The position numbers and the translations under genes are program-made. The notes beneath the pieces were generated by a model that was not told the DNA's origin, searched no databases, and was given only the letters and a program-made list of their open reading frames with translations. This document shows positions 17,724-25,438 of a DNA stretch of 64,000 nt, piece after piece. The stretch lies in assembly GCA_002336895.1 (NCBI GenBank), contig DDFC01000043.1:149386-213385 (forward strand), written 5' to 3'. The stretch comes from Verrucomicrobiaceae bacterium UBA1938. Lineage in GTDB: Bacteria; Verrucomicrobiota; Verrucomicrobiia; Verrucomicrobiales; Verrucomicrobiaceae. Numbering within the stretch: the first letter of the stretch is position 1; every line of letters begins with the position of its first letter.

Positions 17724-18017
17724 TCAAAGACTGCCCGTCAGCAGCACCTCCTTCCTCACCTTCAACCTCCCCAGCCGGTGCTCCCCAATCAGCCACACCT
17801 GCACTTTCCCCGGCTTCTTCAGCAGCCCCGCCGGAATGCTCACACTCCCGGTACGACGCTCCTCCGCGCTTAAAACGATGGGATGCCGCCCATAACTGTC
17901 CGCCTCGTTAAAAAGGTAAATCGCCGCGATCGGAATGTTCTCGCCCTTGAACTGCACGCGCCATTCCTTGGCCAGCGAAACGCTTCCCTCCGGCAGCCAC
18001 AACTCCAGATCACACAC
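17724..18017 (-). pseudogene. Possible remnant of a beta-rich protein (97 aa, GTG start)
   Basis: The frame reads like real protein, with strands such as AKEWRVQFKGENIPIAAI and GKVQVWLIGEHRLGRL. The only starts are a GTG at 18017 and nothing better; the open frame continues 14 codons upstream to a stop at 18060-18062 with protein-like residues. This looks like the C-terminal part of a larger gene that has lost its 5' end, possibly when the adjacent islet arrived. It could instead be a short intact gene. No family recognised. Confidence 0.4.
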
Positions 18018-18135
18018 CGCAAATTCACAGGCACGACTGGCCTGTATGGAAAGACGATTTCAGAAGTCATCTCTGCGGTCTTCTAATCTCTTGCGTTGCT
18101 AAATCAGTGCTTCTCCAAGCGTTCCTCTCACTCTC

Positions 18136-18918
18136 ATGACCCGCCTCACCTTCCTCGCCCTCGCTCTCGCCAGTCTCGTCGCCCCGCTCCTCCACGCCGC
18201 AGACTCTTCGGTGTATGAACTCCGCATCTACACCTGCAACGAAGGCAAGCTCGACGCCCTGCTCGCCCGCTTCCGCGACCACACCTGCAAGCTCTTTGAA
18301 AAACACGGCATGAAAAACATCGGCTACTGGGTGCCGGTGGATGAGGAGAACGGCTCCAAGACCACCCTCATCTACGTACTGGAGCACAAGAGCCGCGAGG
18401 CCGCCAAGGAGAGCTTCAAAGCCTTTGGCGCAGACCCCGAATGGCAGGCTGCACGCAAAGCCAGCGAAGAAGGCGGCAAGATCCTGGCCAAGGCGCCGGA
18501 GTCCATCTTCATGACCCCCACTGACTACTCTCCTCCAGTGGCCATCACCAAAGCCGGCAAGCCACGCGTTTTCGAAATGCGCACCTACACCTGCAACGAC
18601 GGCAAGCTCGACGCGCTCAATGCCCGCTTCCGCGACCACACCTGCAAGCTCTTCGAGAAACACGGCATGACCAACCTCGCCTACTGGACACCCACCGATG
18701 CCGACAAGGGCGCTGGCAAAAAGCTGATCTACATCCTGGCCCACGACAGCAAGGAAGCCGGGCTCGCCTCCTTCACCGCCTTCCGCGCCGACCCCGACTG
18801 GGTCAAGGCCAAGGCCGCCAGCGAAGCTGCCAACGGCGGCTCCCTCACCATCATGCCGCAGGCCGAAGGCGTGAAGAGCGTGTACATGAAGGCCACGGAT
18901 TTCTCGCCGATTCAGTAA
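18136..18918 (+). CDS. Secreted protein with two tandem NIPSNAP domains
   Basis: A 260-aa protein with a signal peptide (TRLTFLALALASLVAPLLHA). Two homologous NIPSNAP repeats follow: residues ~26-130 (VYELRIYTCNEGKLDALLAR) and ~145-258 (VFEMRTYTCNDGKLDALNAR). Both keep RFRDHTCKLFEKHGM. This is a dimeric ferredoxin-like alpha-beta-barrel fold. Such tandem NIPSNAP proteins are common in Verrucomicrobia and Planctomycetes; function is unknown. The internal duplication means one chain could form the barrel that single-domain relatives form as dimers. Confidence 0.9.
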   Translation: MTRLTFLALALASLVAPLLHAADSSVYELRIYTCNEGKLDALLARFRDHTCKLFEKHGMKNIGYWVPVDEENGSKTTLIYVLEHKSREAAKESFKAFGADPEWQAARKASEEGGKILAKAPESIFMTPTDYSPPVAITKAGKPRVFEMRTYTCNDGKLDALNARFRDHTCKLFEKHGMTNLAYWTPTDADKGAGKKLIYILAHDSKEAGLASFTAFRADPDWVKAKAASEAANGGSLTIMPQAEGVKSVYMKATDFSPIQ

Positions 18919-18947
18919 GTGCGTAAAAGCTGCGCCCGTGCGCCCGT

Positions 18948-20306
18948 ATGCTGCGGGCCATGATCTCGCTCCGCACGCTCTGCCTCGCCCTCTTTGCTAC
19001 CTCCCTCCATGCCGCCACGCCCACCTTTGAGTGGGTGGCCGGAGGCGGCGGGGCCAAGAGCGACAAGACCCGGGCGGTGACCTTTGACCGCGAGGGCAAT
19101 GTCTTCATGGCCGGCGAGACCACGGACGACGGCACCTTTGGCGACCAGAAGCGCACCGGCCTGGGCAGCACGGACTTCTTCCTCACCAAGCAGTCCAAGG
19201 ACGGCAAGTTCCTCTGGGTCCGCAGCCTCGGCGGCAGCCTGGTGGACCGCGGCTACGGCGTCGCCTGTGATGCTGCCGGAAACGCCTACGTCACCGGCCA
19301 CTATCAGAGCACCGACGCCCAGGCCAACGGCCAGACCCTGCCCAATGCCGGCGACTACGACATCTTCATTGCCAAATACGACACAAAAGGAGCGCTTATT
19401 TGGATCAAAACCGCCGGCGGAAAAGGCTACGATTACGGCCACGGCATCGTGGTCGATTCCAAGGGAGACATCGTCGTGACCGGCGCAGTGGCCGGAGAGG
19501 CCAAGTTCGGCGACGTCACAGTGAATGCAGGCAGTACCACCCGCCCCATCTTCTGCGCCAAGTATGACGCCGCAGGAAATTTGAAGTGGGTGAAGACCAC
19601 CGGCGGCAAGTTTTCCGGCAGCGGCCACGGCCTGGGCGTCGATGCCACAGACTCTATCTATATAGGCGGCAGTGGCGGCGGCGAGGGAGCCATGGATGGC
19701 GTGACGCTGCAATCAAAGGCACAGGCTGGCATTGTTCTGAAGCTCACCCCCGAGGGCAGGGCCGTCTGGGCCGCCTTCCTGCCGGGAGTACCCAGTGCAG
19801 GCTTTCACGAGATCGCCGTGGACACCGCAGGCCGCACCTGGTGCGCAGGCATGTTCAAAGGCGTGCTCAATGGCGGCCCCGTGCACTCCACCGGAGACAA
19901 GGACAACGACGGCGTGCTCGCCCACTACAGCCCGGAAGGAAAACTCCTCTGGAGCCACGTCCTGCAAGGCCCTGCAACTGACTACTGCCTCGGCGTAGCC
20001 ACGGACAACACCGGCCGCTGCTTCGTCACAGGCGAGTTTTCAGAGACCGCCACCTTTGCCGGGCAGACACTCAAGACCCAGGGAGCCACAGACATCTTTA
20101 CGGCTGCTTTTGACGAAAAAGGCGGCCTCGAATGGCTCCTGCCGACCGGCGGAGCCAAGGGGGACAACGCCTACTGCATGGCCTGGCACCCCTCCGGAAG
20201 GCTGATTTTTTCGGGTGCCTGTGTCGCACCTGCGACATTCGGCAGCCAAACCATGACTTCTCCCGGCGGAGCGGAGGCTTACGGGGCGGTTTTGCTTTTA
20301 AAGTGA
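18948..20306 (+). CDS. Secreted SBBP-repeat beta-propeller protein
   Basis: A 452-aa protein; start ATG 18948 or 18960, both giving a signal peptide (ISLRTLCLALFATSLHA). The body consists of repeats of the type GNVFMAGETTDDGTFG, GNAYVTGHYQS, GDIVVTGAVAGEAKFG and GRCFVTGEFSETATFAG. This is the SBBP (seven-bladed beta-propeller) repeat, alternating with D-x-F-x-A-K-Y/F-D units. There is no catalytic domain. It is likely an extracellular binding or structural protein. It follows the NIPSNAP gene by 30 bp and may share its transcript. Confidence 0.85.
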   Translation: MLRAMISLRTLCLALFATSLHAATPTFEWVAGGGGAKSDKTRAVTFDREGNVFMAGETTDDGTFGDQKRTGLGSTDFFLTKQSKDGKFLWVRSLGGSLVDRGYGVACDAAGNAYVTGHYQSTDAQANGQTLPNAGDYDIFIAKYDTKGALIWIKTAGGKGYDYGHGIVVDSKGDIVVTGAVAGEAKFGDVTVNAGSTTRPIFCAKYDAAGNLKWVKTTGGKFSGSGHGLGVDATDSIYIGGSGGGEGAMDGVTLQSKAQAGIVLKLTPEGRAVWAAFLPGVPSAGFHEIAVDTAGRTWCAGMFKGVLNGGPVHSTGDKDNDGVLAHYSPEGKLLWSHVLQGPATDYCLGVATDNTGRCFVTGEFSETATFAGQTLKTQGATDIFTAAFDEKGGLEWLLPTGGAKGDNAYCMAWHPSGRLIFSGACVAPATFGSQTMTSPGGAEAYGAVLLLK

Positions 20307-20388
20307 CACGATGGCGCTAAAACCGCCCCTGGAAGAGTCCAAACTGTCGTTTTCGGCCCCAGCGGGCTACAAATCCCCGCGTTGACAG

Positions 20389-20449
20389 GGGTGTCGAACT
20401 CGACACCCTGCGCGCCCCCCAACCCGGACCCCCATTCGGGAGGGCGCGC
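20389..20449. terminator. Tandem hairpins downstream of the SBBP gene
   Basis: Two perfect 8-bp stems occur back to back: 20389-20396 with 20401-20408 (loop AACT), and 20410-20417 with 20442-20449, which has a further CCCG/CGGG stem inside. No T-run follows, so intrinsic termination is uncertain. They may be an extragenic repeat or an attenuating structure before the 3D-domain gene. Confidence 0.45.
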
Positions 20450-20470
20450 CCCAACAACCAACCCCACTGA

Positions 20471-20980
20471 TTGAATTCAACCATCCTTCTGTGCTTTGCT
20501 GCCATGTGCGTTTCCGCTGCTGCGGAAGAAGTAGTTAAAAGCTCCTCCTCAACCACAACCCCAGCTGGCACTCCAGGCCAGGTCATCGCAGGCGTCAAAA
20601 CCACCGCCTACACCCACGACGAAGGCGACCACATCGAATACGGCGCGCGCACTGCCGCCGGCACCCCGCTCAGGCATGGGCAGATCCGCAGCGCCGCTGC
20701 AGACTGGTCCATCTACCCGGTGGGTACGGTGTTTCAGATCAAGGGAGACCCCTCCCTCTATGTCGTGGATGACTACGGTTCCGCCCTCGTGGGCACCCGC
20801 ACCATCGATCTCTACAAGCCCACCCAGGGCATGATGCACAGCTGGGGCACACGCCACGTGACCATCCACGTGCTCAAGTGGGGTTCCTTCTCCCGCAGCC
20901 TCGCCATCTTGAAGCCTCGTGCCTACAAGGCCTGGCACGTGCGCGAAATGGTGGCCCGCATCCAGAGCCGCCCGGCATAA
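20471..20980 (+). CDS. Secreted 3D (Asp-Asp-Asp) domain protein
   Basis: A 169-aa protein. An in-frame stop lies directly before the TTG at 20471, and only this start gives a full signal peptide (NSTILLCFAAMCVSAAA); the next ATG is codon 12. The C-terminal domain has AADWSIYPVGTVFQI, VVDDYGSALVGTRTIDLY and WGTRHVTIHVLKWG. This is the double-psi beta-barrel 3D domain found in MltA and Rpf/YabE-type cell-wall proteins, with the conserved aspartates visible. A peptidoglycan-related role is expected from the family. Confidence 0.85.
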   Translation: MNSTILLCFAAMCVSAAAEEVVKSSSSTTTPAGTPGQVIAGVKTTAYTHDEGDHIEYGARTAAGTPLRHGQIRSAAADWSIYPVGTVFQIKGDPSLYVVDDYGSALVGTRTIDLYKPTQGMMHSWGTRHVTIHVLKWGSFSRSLAILKPRAYKAWHVREMVARIQSRPA

Positions 20981-21010
20981 CCCAATCCCCCAAAACCTGA
21001 ATCCAGGTTG

Positions 21011-21049
21011 AGCCACGCAGGCCGTTTGTCGGTCGCGTGGCTTTTTGTT
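21011..21049 (+). terminator. Rho-independent terminator after the 3D-domain gene
   Basis: An 8-bp perfect stem AGCCACGC / GCGTGGCT (21011-21018 with 21035-21042) is followed by TTTTTGTT. It lies 30 bp past the stop codon, in the right orientation for the upstream gene. Confidence 0.85.
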
Positions 21050-21127
21050 GCTCACAGGCCGCGGCTACGAGCCTCTTTTCTCTCGCCTTTCTCAGCAGCC
21101 TTCGGCTAGGGTTTACGTTTTCTTCCC

Positions 21128-22699
21128 ATGGAAACCCCGCTCTCGCCCCTCGACTTCGCCCGCCGTGCCCGCCGCTTGTATGCCGACCGCGAGGCTGTAG
21201 TGGATGGAGACCGCCGCTTCACCTACCGCGAGTTTTTTGAGCGCTGCGACCGCTGGTCGGCGGCCCTTCAGGGGCTGGGTTTGCAGTCGGGGGACCGGGT
21301 GGCCACCATCGCGCCAAACACGCATGCGCATCTGGAGGCCTTCTACGCCGTGCCGCAGATCGGGGCTGTCATCGTGCCAATCAATTTTCGCCTCACAGCC
21401 GCCGACTTCGCCTATATCCTGAACCACAGCGGTGCACGTGTCGTTTGCGTGCACGCCGATTACCTGGATGCGGTGGATTCCATCCGCGCCCAGGTGCCGG
21501 GGGTGGAGCACTTTGTGGCGCTCTCGGGGGAAAAGGCGGGCTGGACGAGCTATGAGGCGCTGCTGGCGGCCTCCGCGCCCGAATTCACCGCCGCCGAGAT
21601 CAGCGAGACGGACATGATCGCGCTGAACTACACCAGCGGCACCACGGCCAATCCGAAGGGCGTCATGGTCACGCACCGGAATACGGCCTTCAATATCATG
21701 GGTCACCTCATGCACACGCATCTCAGCAGCGCGGCGCGCTACCTGTGGGTGCTGCCCATGTTTCATGCCAATGGCTGGACCTTCGTCTGGACCGTCACCG
21801 CTGTGGGAGGGCGGCATGTGTGTCTGCCAAAGGCCGATCCCCGGCTCATCTTTGAGGCCATTTCACGGGAGGGCGTCACCCTGCTCTGCGCCGCACCCAC
21901 CGTGCTCATCGGCATGGCCAATGCACCGGAGGAAGTGCGCCGGGATGTGCCACGCGGTGTCCGCGTCATCACCGCAGGCGCACCGCCCGCCGCCGCCACC
22001 ATTGAGCGCATGGAGGGCGAGCTTGGCTGGGACATCATCCATGTGTACGGGCTCACGGAGGTTTCCCCCATCGTGACCATCAGCGAATCCCGCCCCGAGC
22101 ATGCGCAGCTCAGCGCACGCGAGCGCGCCGTGATCAAAGCCCGGCAGGGGGTGGAATACCTGGCCAATGCCGAGGTCCGCGTGGTGGATGACGACGGCCA
22201 CGAGGTGGCGAAAGACGGCGCCTCGATGGGAGAGATCATCATTCGCGGCAATGCCGTGATGAAAGGCTACTACAATGACCCCGCCGCCACCGCGAAGGCC
22301 ATCCGCAACGGCTGGTTTTACAGCGGAGACGCCGCCGTGGTACATCCGGACGGCTACATCGAAATCCGCGACCGCTGGAAGGACATCATCATCAGCGGCG
22401 GCGAAAACATCTCTTCGGTCGAAGTCGAGGGCGTACTGCTGCGCCATCCTGCCATCCAGGAATCCGCCGTCGTCGGCCTGCCGCATGAGAAGTGGGGAGA
22501 GACCCCGCAGGCCTTTGTCGTCCTGCGGCCCGGTGCCACCGTCACACCCGAGGAGTTGCGCCTCTTCTGCCGAGAGCATCTGGCGCATTTCAAAGTGCCG
22601 CACGGTTTCGAGTTCATCCCCGAACTGCCCAAGACGGCGACGGGTAAGATCCAGAAATATGTGCTGCGTGGCGGGCGGGCGAATATGGCCAAGCAGTAG
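21128..22699 (+). CDS. Acyl-CoA synthetase (AMP-dependent synthetase/ligase)
   Basis: A 523-aa protein of the ANL superfamily. The P-loop motif YTSGTTANPKGVMVTH is near residues 172-187. Further core motifs are the YGLTE adenine motif, YSGDAA and the hinge DRWKDIIISGGENIS. The C-terminal lysine motif is KTATGKIQK. It activates a carboxylic acid as acyl-AMP and then acyl-CoA in the cytoplasm. The length and motifs fit medium/long-chain fatty acyl-CoA ligases, but chain specificity cannot be read. It sits between a terminator and the convergent ThuA gene. Confidence 0.93.
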   Translation: METPLSPLDFARRARRLYADREAVVDGDRRFTYREFFERCDRWSAALQGLGLQSGDRVATIAPNTHAHLEAFYAVPQIGAVIVPINFRLTAADFAYILNHSGARVVCVHADYLDAVDSIRAQVPGVEHFVALSGEKAGWTSYEALLAASAPEFTAAEISETDMIALNYTSGTTANPKGVMVTHRNTAFNIMGHLMHTHLSSAARYLWVLPMFHANGWTFVWTVTAVGGRHVCLPKADPRLIFEAISREGVTLLCAAPTVLIGMANAPEEVRRDVPRGVRVITAGAPPAAATIERMEGELGWDIIHVYGLTEVSPIVTISESRPEHAQLSARERAVIKARQGVEYLANAEVRVVDDDGHEVAKDGASMGEIIIRGNAVMKGYYNDPAATAKAIRNGWFYSGDAAVVHPDGYIEIRDRWKDIIISGGENISSVEVEGVLLRHPAIQESAVVGLPHEKWGETPQAFVVLRPGATVTPEELRLFCREHLAHFKVPHGFEFIPELPKTATGKIQKYVLRGGRANMAKQ

Positions 22700-22739
22700 G
22701 GAGGAGAATAGGCTTCCAAGCTGTCAATTGATCAAGGCA

Positions 22740-22808
22740 TCTCGCCTTCGAATCTGTAGGCGGGACGCCTCAGGCCGTAGTCAGGCCAGAGGCCTAACTT
22801 CCGAGGGC
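22740..22808. repeat. Repeat-like GC-rich palindromic segment
   Basis: Short inverted segments (CGCCT...AGGCG and GGCC motifs) lie between the convergent acyl-CoA ligase and ThuA genes. They resemble an extragenic repeat, but only one copy is seen here. Confidence 0.25.
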
Positions 22809-23597
22809 TCACTGTCCTGCCAGCTTGCCGTCCTCCACATGCACCGTGCCACCGCGCACCTCGATCTTCTCGCGTGCCTGCTCCACGGTCACATGGCGGG
22901 GGGTGTTGGCGGCTTCGCCTTGTGGGCGGGCCCAGCGGATGCCATTGGCAATGACGCGCTGCACATCCGGGTGGTGGTAGATGGGATACACCTCGTGTCC
23001 GGGGCTGAAGTAGAAGATGCGGCCGCTGCCACGCGTCCACGTCGCGCCGCTGCGCAGCACCTCGCCACCCTGGAACCAGGAGACGAAGATCAGCTCGTCT
23101 GGTGTCGGAATGCCAAAGGGCTCGCCATACATCTCTGACTGCTCAATCTCGATGCAGTCACCGATGCCTGCGGCGATGGGGTGGCCGGGGTTGATCTTCC
23201 ACACACGCTCGCGCTCGCCCGCCTCGCGCCAGCACAGCGCACAGCTGGTGCCCATGAGGCGCTTGAAGACTTTGGAGAAATGCCCGGAGTGTAAGATGAT
23301 GAGTCCCATGCCCGCGATCACCCGCTGCTGCACGCGTGTCACCAGCTCATCGCTCACCTGGTCATGCGCCGCATGGCCCCACCAGAGTAGAACGTCGGTT
23401 TGATCCAGCACCACCGGCGGCAGTCCCTGTTCCGGCTCGTCCAGCGTCGCAGTGTGGACGACGAGGTCGCCGTGTTTGGACAGCGCATCTGCCAGCGCCC
23501 CGTGGATGCCTTGGGGATAAATGGCGGCCACGGCGGGATTCTGACGCTCGTGGACGAACTCGTTCCAGATGGTGACGCGGATGAGGGGATTGTGCAT
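22809..23597 (-). CDS. ThuA-like protein (trehalose-utilisation / glutamine-amidotransferase fold)
   Basis: About 262 aa from the ATG at 23597; an upstream TTG/ATG extension is not protein-like. Motifs: RVTIWNEFVHE at the start, DVLLWWGHAAHDQV, GMGLIILHSGHFSKVF, and EMYGEPFGIPTPDELIFVSWF near the end. This matches ThuA family proteins (class I glutamine amidotransferase-like fold), tied in rhizobia to trehalose use and in this phylum to sugar catabolism. Cytoplasmic. Single gene, just outside the left edge of the integrative element. Confidence 0.88.
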   Translation of the reverse strand: MHNPLIRVTIWNEFVHERQNPAVAAIYPQGIHGALADALSKHGDLVVHTATLDEPEQGLPPVVLDQTDVLLWWGHAAHDQVSDELVTRVQQRVIAGMGLIILHSGHFSKVFKRLMGTSCALCWREAGERERVWKINPGHPIAAGIGDCIEIEQSEMYGEPFGIPTPDELIFVSWFQGGEVLRSGATWTRGSGRIFYFSPGHEVYPIYHHPDVQRVIANGIRWARPQGEAANTPRHVTVEQAREKIEVRGGTVHVEDGKLAGQ

Positions 23598-23748
23598 GGA
23601 GGATGGGAACGCGGCTTGGGAAGAATTCAAACTCACTTTTTCGGACAACCAAACCATACGCACTCGAACCAACGTCATTCTCGGAAAGGAAGCGAGAAGG
23701 TGTCGCTGCATTATGAGGCGCATGTCGTGGGAGGATGAGCACACTTCT

Positions 23749-23768
23749 CGCGCCCCTGCCGGGGCGCG
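23749..23768. repeat. Perfect GC hairpin near the element's left edge
   Basis: CGCGCCCC and GGGGCGCG (23749-23756 with 23761-23768) form a perfect 8-bp stem around TGCC. It lies between the ThuA gene and the recombinase, where the element boundary is expected. No T-run. Confidence 0.5.
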
Positions 23769-23797
23769 TCCTGCAGGTATGCGGAATGATGGTAGAT

Positions 23798-23835
23798 CCG
23801 GTGGTTCCCGGTCGCTGCGCTCCCTTCACCACCGG
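23798..23835. repeat. REP-like hairpin abutting the recombinase stop
   Basis: CCGGTGGT (23798-23805) pairs perfectly with ACCACCGG (23828-23835) across a 22-nt loop that holds GTCGCTGCGC. It ends one base before the recombinase stop codon. It could be a REP element, a terminator-like end or part of an attachment region. Confidence 0.5.
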
Positions 23836-25359
23836 CTAATTTCCTGCGAGCCTCAGGTTTTGTTGGCTTGTTGTCATGTCTTCAGAAGGAGCTGTGGATG
23901 AGAAGGTTATCTCGATTTCAGGGCGGCCTTGTTTGATCTCGATTCGCTCCACGATGCCCTCGATGATCCGGCGCTTGTTCTCGTCGGGTAGCTGGGGCCA
24001 GTTCTTGTAGAGGGTGTCAGCCTCAACTTGCACGGCATCCGCGCTGACGGTGCGGATGCGGTGGTAGTCGAGTTCGGCCTCCAGCTTGGGCAGCTCGGTT
24101 TGGAGCTGGGTCAGGCGGTCGGAGAGCGGCTGATGGTAGTTGCCGAAGTCTGCCAGGGCGATGTGGCCGTCGAGGTAGAGGCGGTGGGTTTTGGCCATCT
24201 CATCGCGCACCTTGTCGATTTCCTGCCGGTGGGTGGCGAGGAGCTGTTCCTTGTTCCGCAGGTTTTGCTGGGCTTGTTCGATCTGGTGGTGAAGCCGGGT
24301 CTTGTTGGAAAACAGGTCGCGGATTTCCTCGACAAATACCTCCTCAAGATCGCGCATCGGAATTTTGTTGCGGCAGGCCGTGCAGACGTATTTTGGGGTG
24401 TTGGGGCCGACATACATTTTCTTGCCGCACTCGCACTGAACCAGCCCGGCGAAAAGGTGCACCGGCTTGGGGCCGGGGCGCTTGGTGGGAGACGAACGCC
24501 GCTGTTCGAGCATCTGGTTGGCTTCGTTCCAGGCCGTCTCGCTGACAAGGGGTTCGCAGGTAGTCATGCCCCACTCGCTTTCATCTTTGATCTCGTGACG
24601 CCAGCCGTTCCCACCCTTGTAAACATTGATGCGGTAGATGCCTTTTGCAGTCCAGTCTGTGATCAGACGCCCCACGGTTACATCCTTCCATTCGCAGCCC
24701 GTGCGGGTGCGATAGCCCATTTCGTTGATCAGGCGTGCCACGGTGCCGAGGCGTTTGTGCTTCAAAAACAGCTCATACATAAGCTTGCGCACCGGAGCCT
24801 CCGCCGGGTGCTGGATCAGTTTCTTATCCTTCCAGACATAGCCATAGGGGGTTTTGCCGCTGAGCGGTTTGCCCATCTTGGCGCGTATGAGAATTGAGGC
24901 GCGAATGCGGTCGCCGATTTCGGCACGCTCCCATTCGGCCATGGCACTGATGATCGTGAAGAACAGCATCCCGGCGGGGGTGCTCGTGTCGAGGGTTTCC
25001 TGAAGCGAGACGAGGTTGGCTCCCTTAGCTTTGAACTTCTCGGCCACTTCCAGTAGCTCGCGGGTGTTGCGGGCAAGGCGTGCGAGTTTGGAAAAGATCA
25101 GAGATTTGATGTGCCCGCGTTCGATGTCTCGCAGCATGCGTTTCGCCTCGGGATGATCCAGGACGGCCTTGCCCGAAACCCCTGCAAGATCATAGACCTC
25201 GCGAACTTCCCAGCCACGTGAGGCGGCATAATGGCGGGCGCGTTCCAGATGATGGGCCGGACTTTCTCCCTGGGCCTGCTGATCGGTGGACACTCGAATC
25301 CAGATGCCAACGGGAACCGTTGATGACGACGGATTAGCGGCAGGGGCAGGCGTTTTCAT
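23836..25359 (-). CDS. Large serine recombinase / integrase
   Basis: About 507 aa from the ATG at 25359. The N-terminal resolvase domain has the catalytic serine in IRVSTDQQ (about Ser24), then LIFSKLARLARNT and TPAGMLFFTIISAMAEWERA. The Recombinase domain follows (KTPYGYVW, TVARLINEMGY). A zinc ribbon has CECGKKM and YVCTACRNK near 310-335. A long coiled coil and a C-terminal segment complete the large-serine-integrase layout. It would catalyse site-specific integration and excision through a 5'-phosphoserine link. It lies at one end of the element, as integrases usually do. Attachment sites could not be identified. Confidence 0.93.
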   Translation of the reverse strand: MKTPAPAANPSSSTVPVGIWIRVSTDQQAQGESPAHHLERARHYAASRGWEVREVYDLAGVSGKAVLDHPEAKRMLRDIERGHIKSLIFSKLARLARNTRELLEVAEKFKAKGANLVSLQETLDTSTPAGMLFFTIISAMAEWERAEIGDRIRASILIRAKMGKPLSGKTPYGYVWKDKKLIQHPAEAPVRKLMYELFLKHKRLGTVARLINEMGYRTRTGCEWKDVTVGRLITDWTAKGIYRINVYKGGNGWRHEIKDESEWGMTTCEPLVSETAWNEANQMLEQRRSSPTKRPGPKPVHLFAGLVQCECGKKMYVGPNTPKYVCTACRNKIPMRDLEEVFVEEIRDLFSNKTRLHHQIEQAQQNLRNKEQLLATHRQEIDKVRDEMAKTHRLYLDGHIALADFGNYHQPLSDRLTQLQTELPKLEAELDYHRIRTVSADAVQVEADTLYKNWPQLPDENKRRIIEGIVERIEIKQGRPEIEITFSSTAPSEDMTTSQQNLRLAGN

Positions 25360-25438
25360 GCCCCTGAGCAAAGCAGAGGATGAGGAAAATACAACACAAG
25401 AATGCTATGATAGTCTTGTGTTGGTTAAATGTCGCCTA

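Noticed and set aside
17499..17911. Plus-strand frames over the protein-like minus-strand frame
   Set aside because: Proline/arginine-rich, shadow-like composition, with weak starts.
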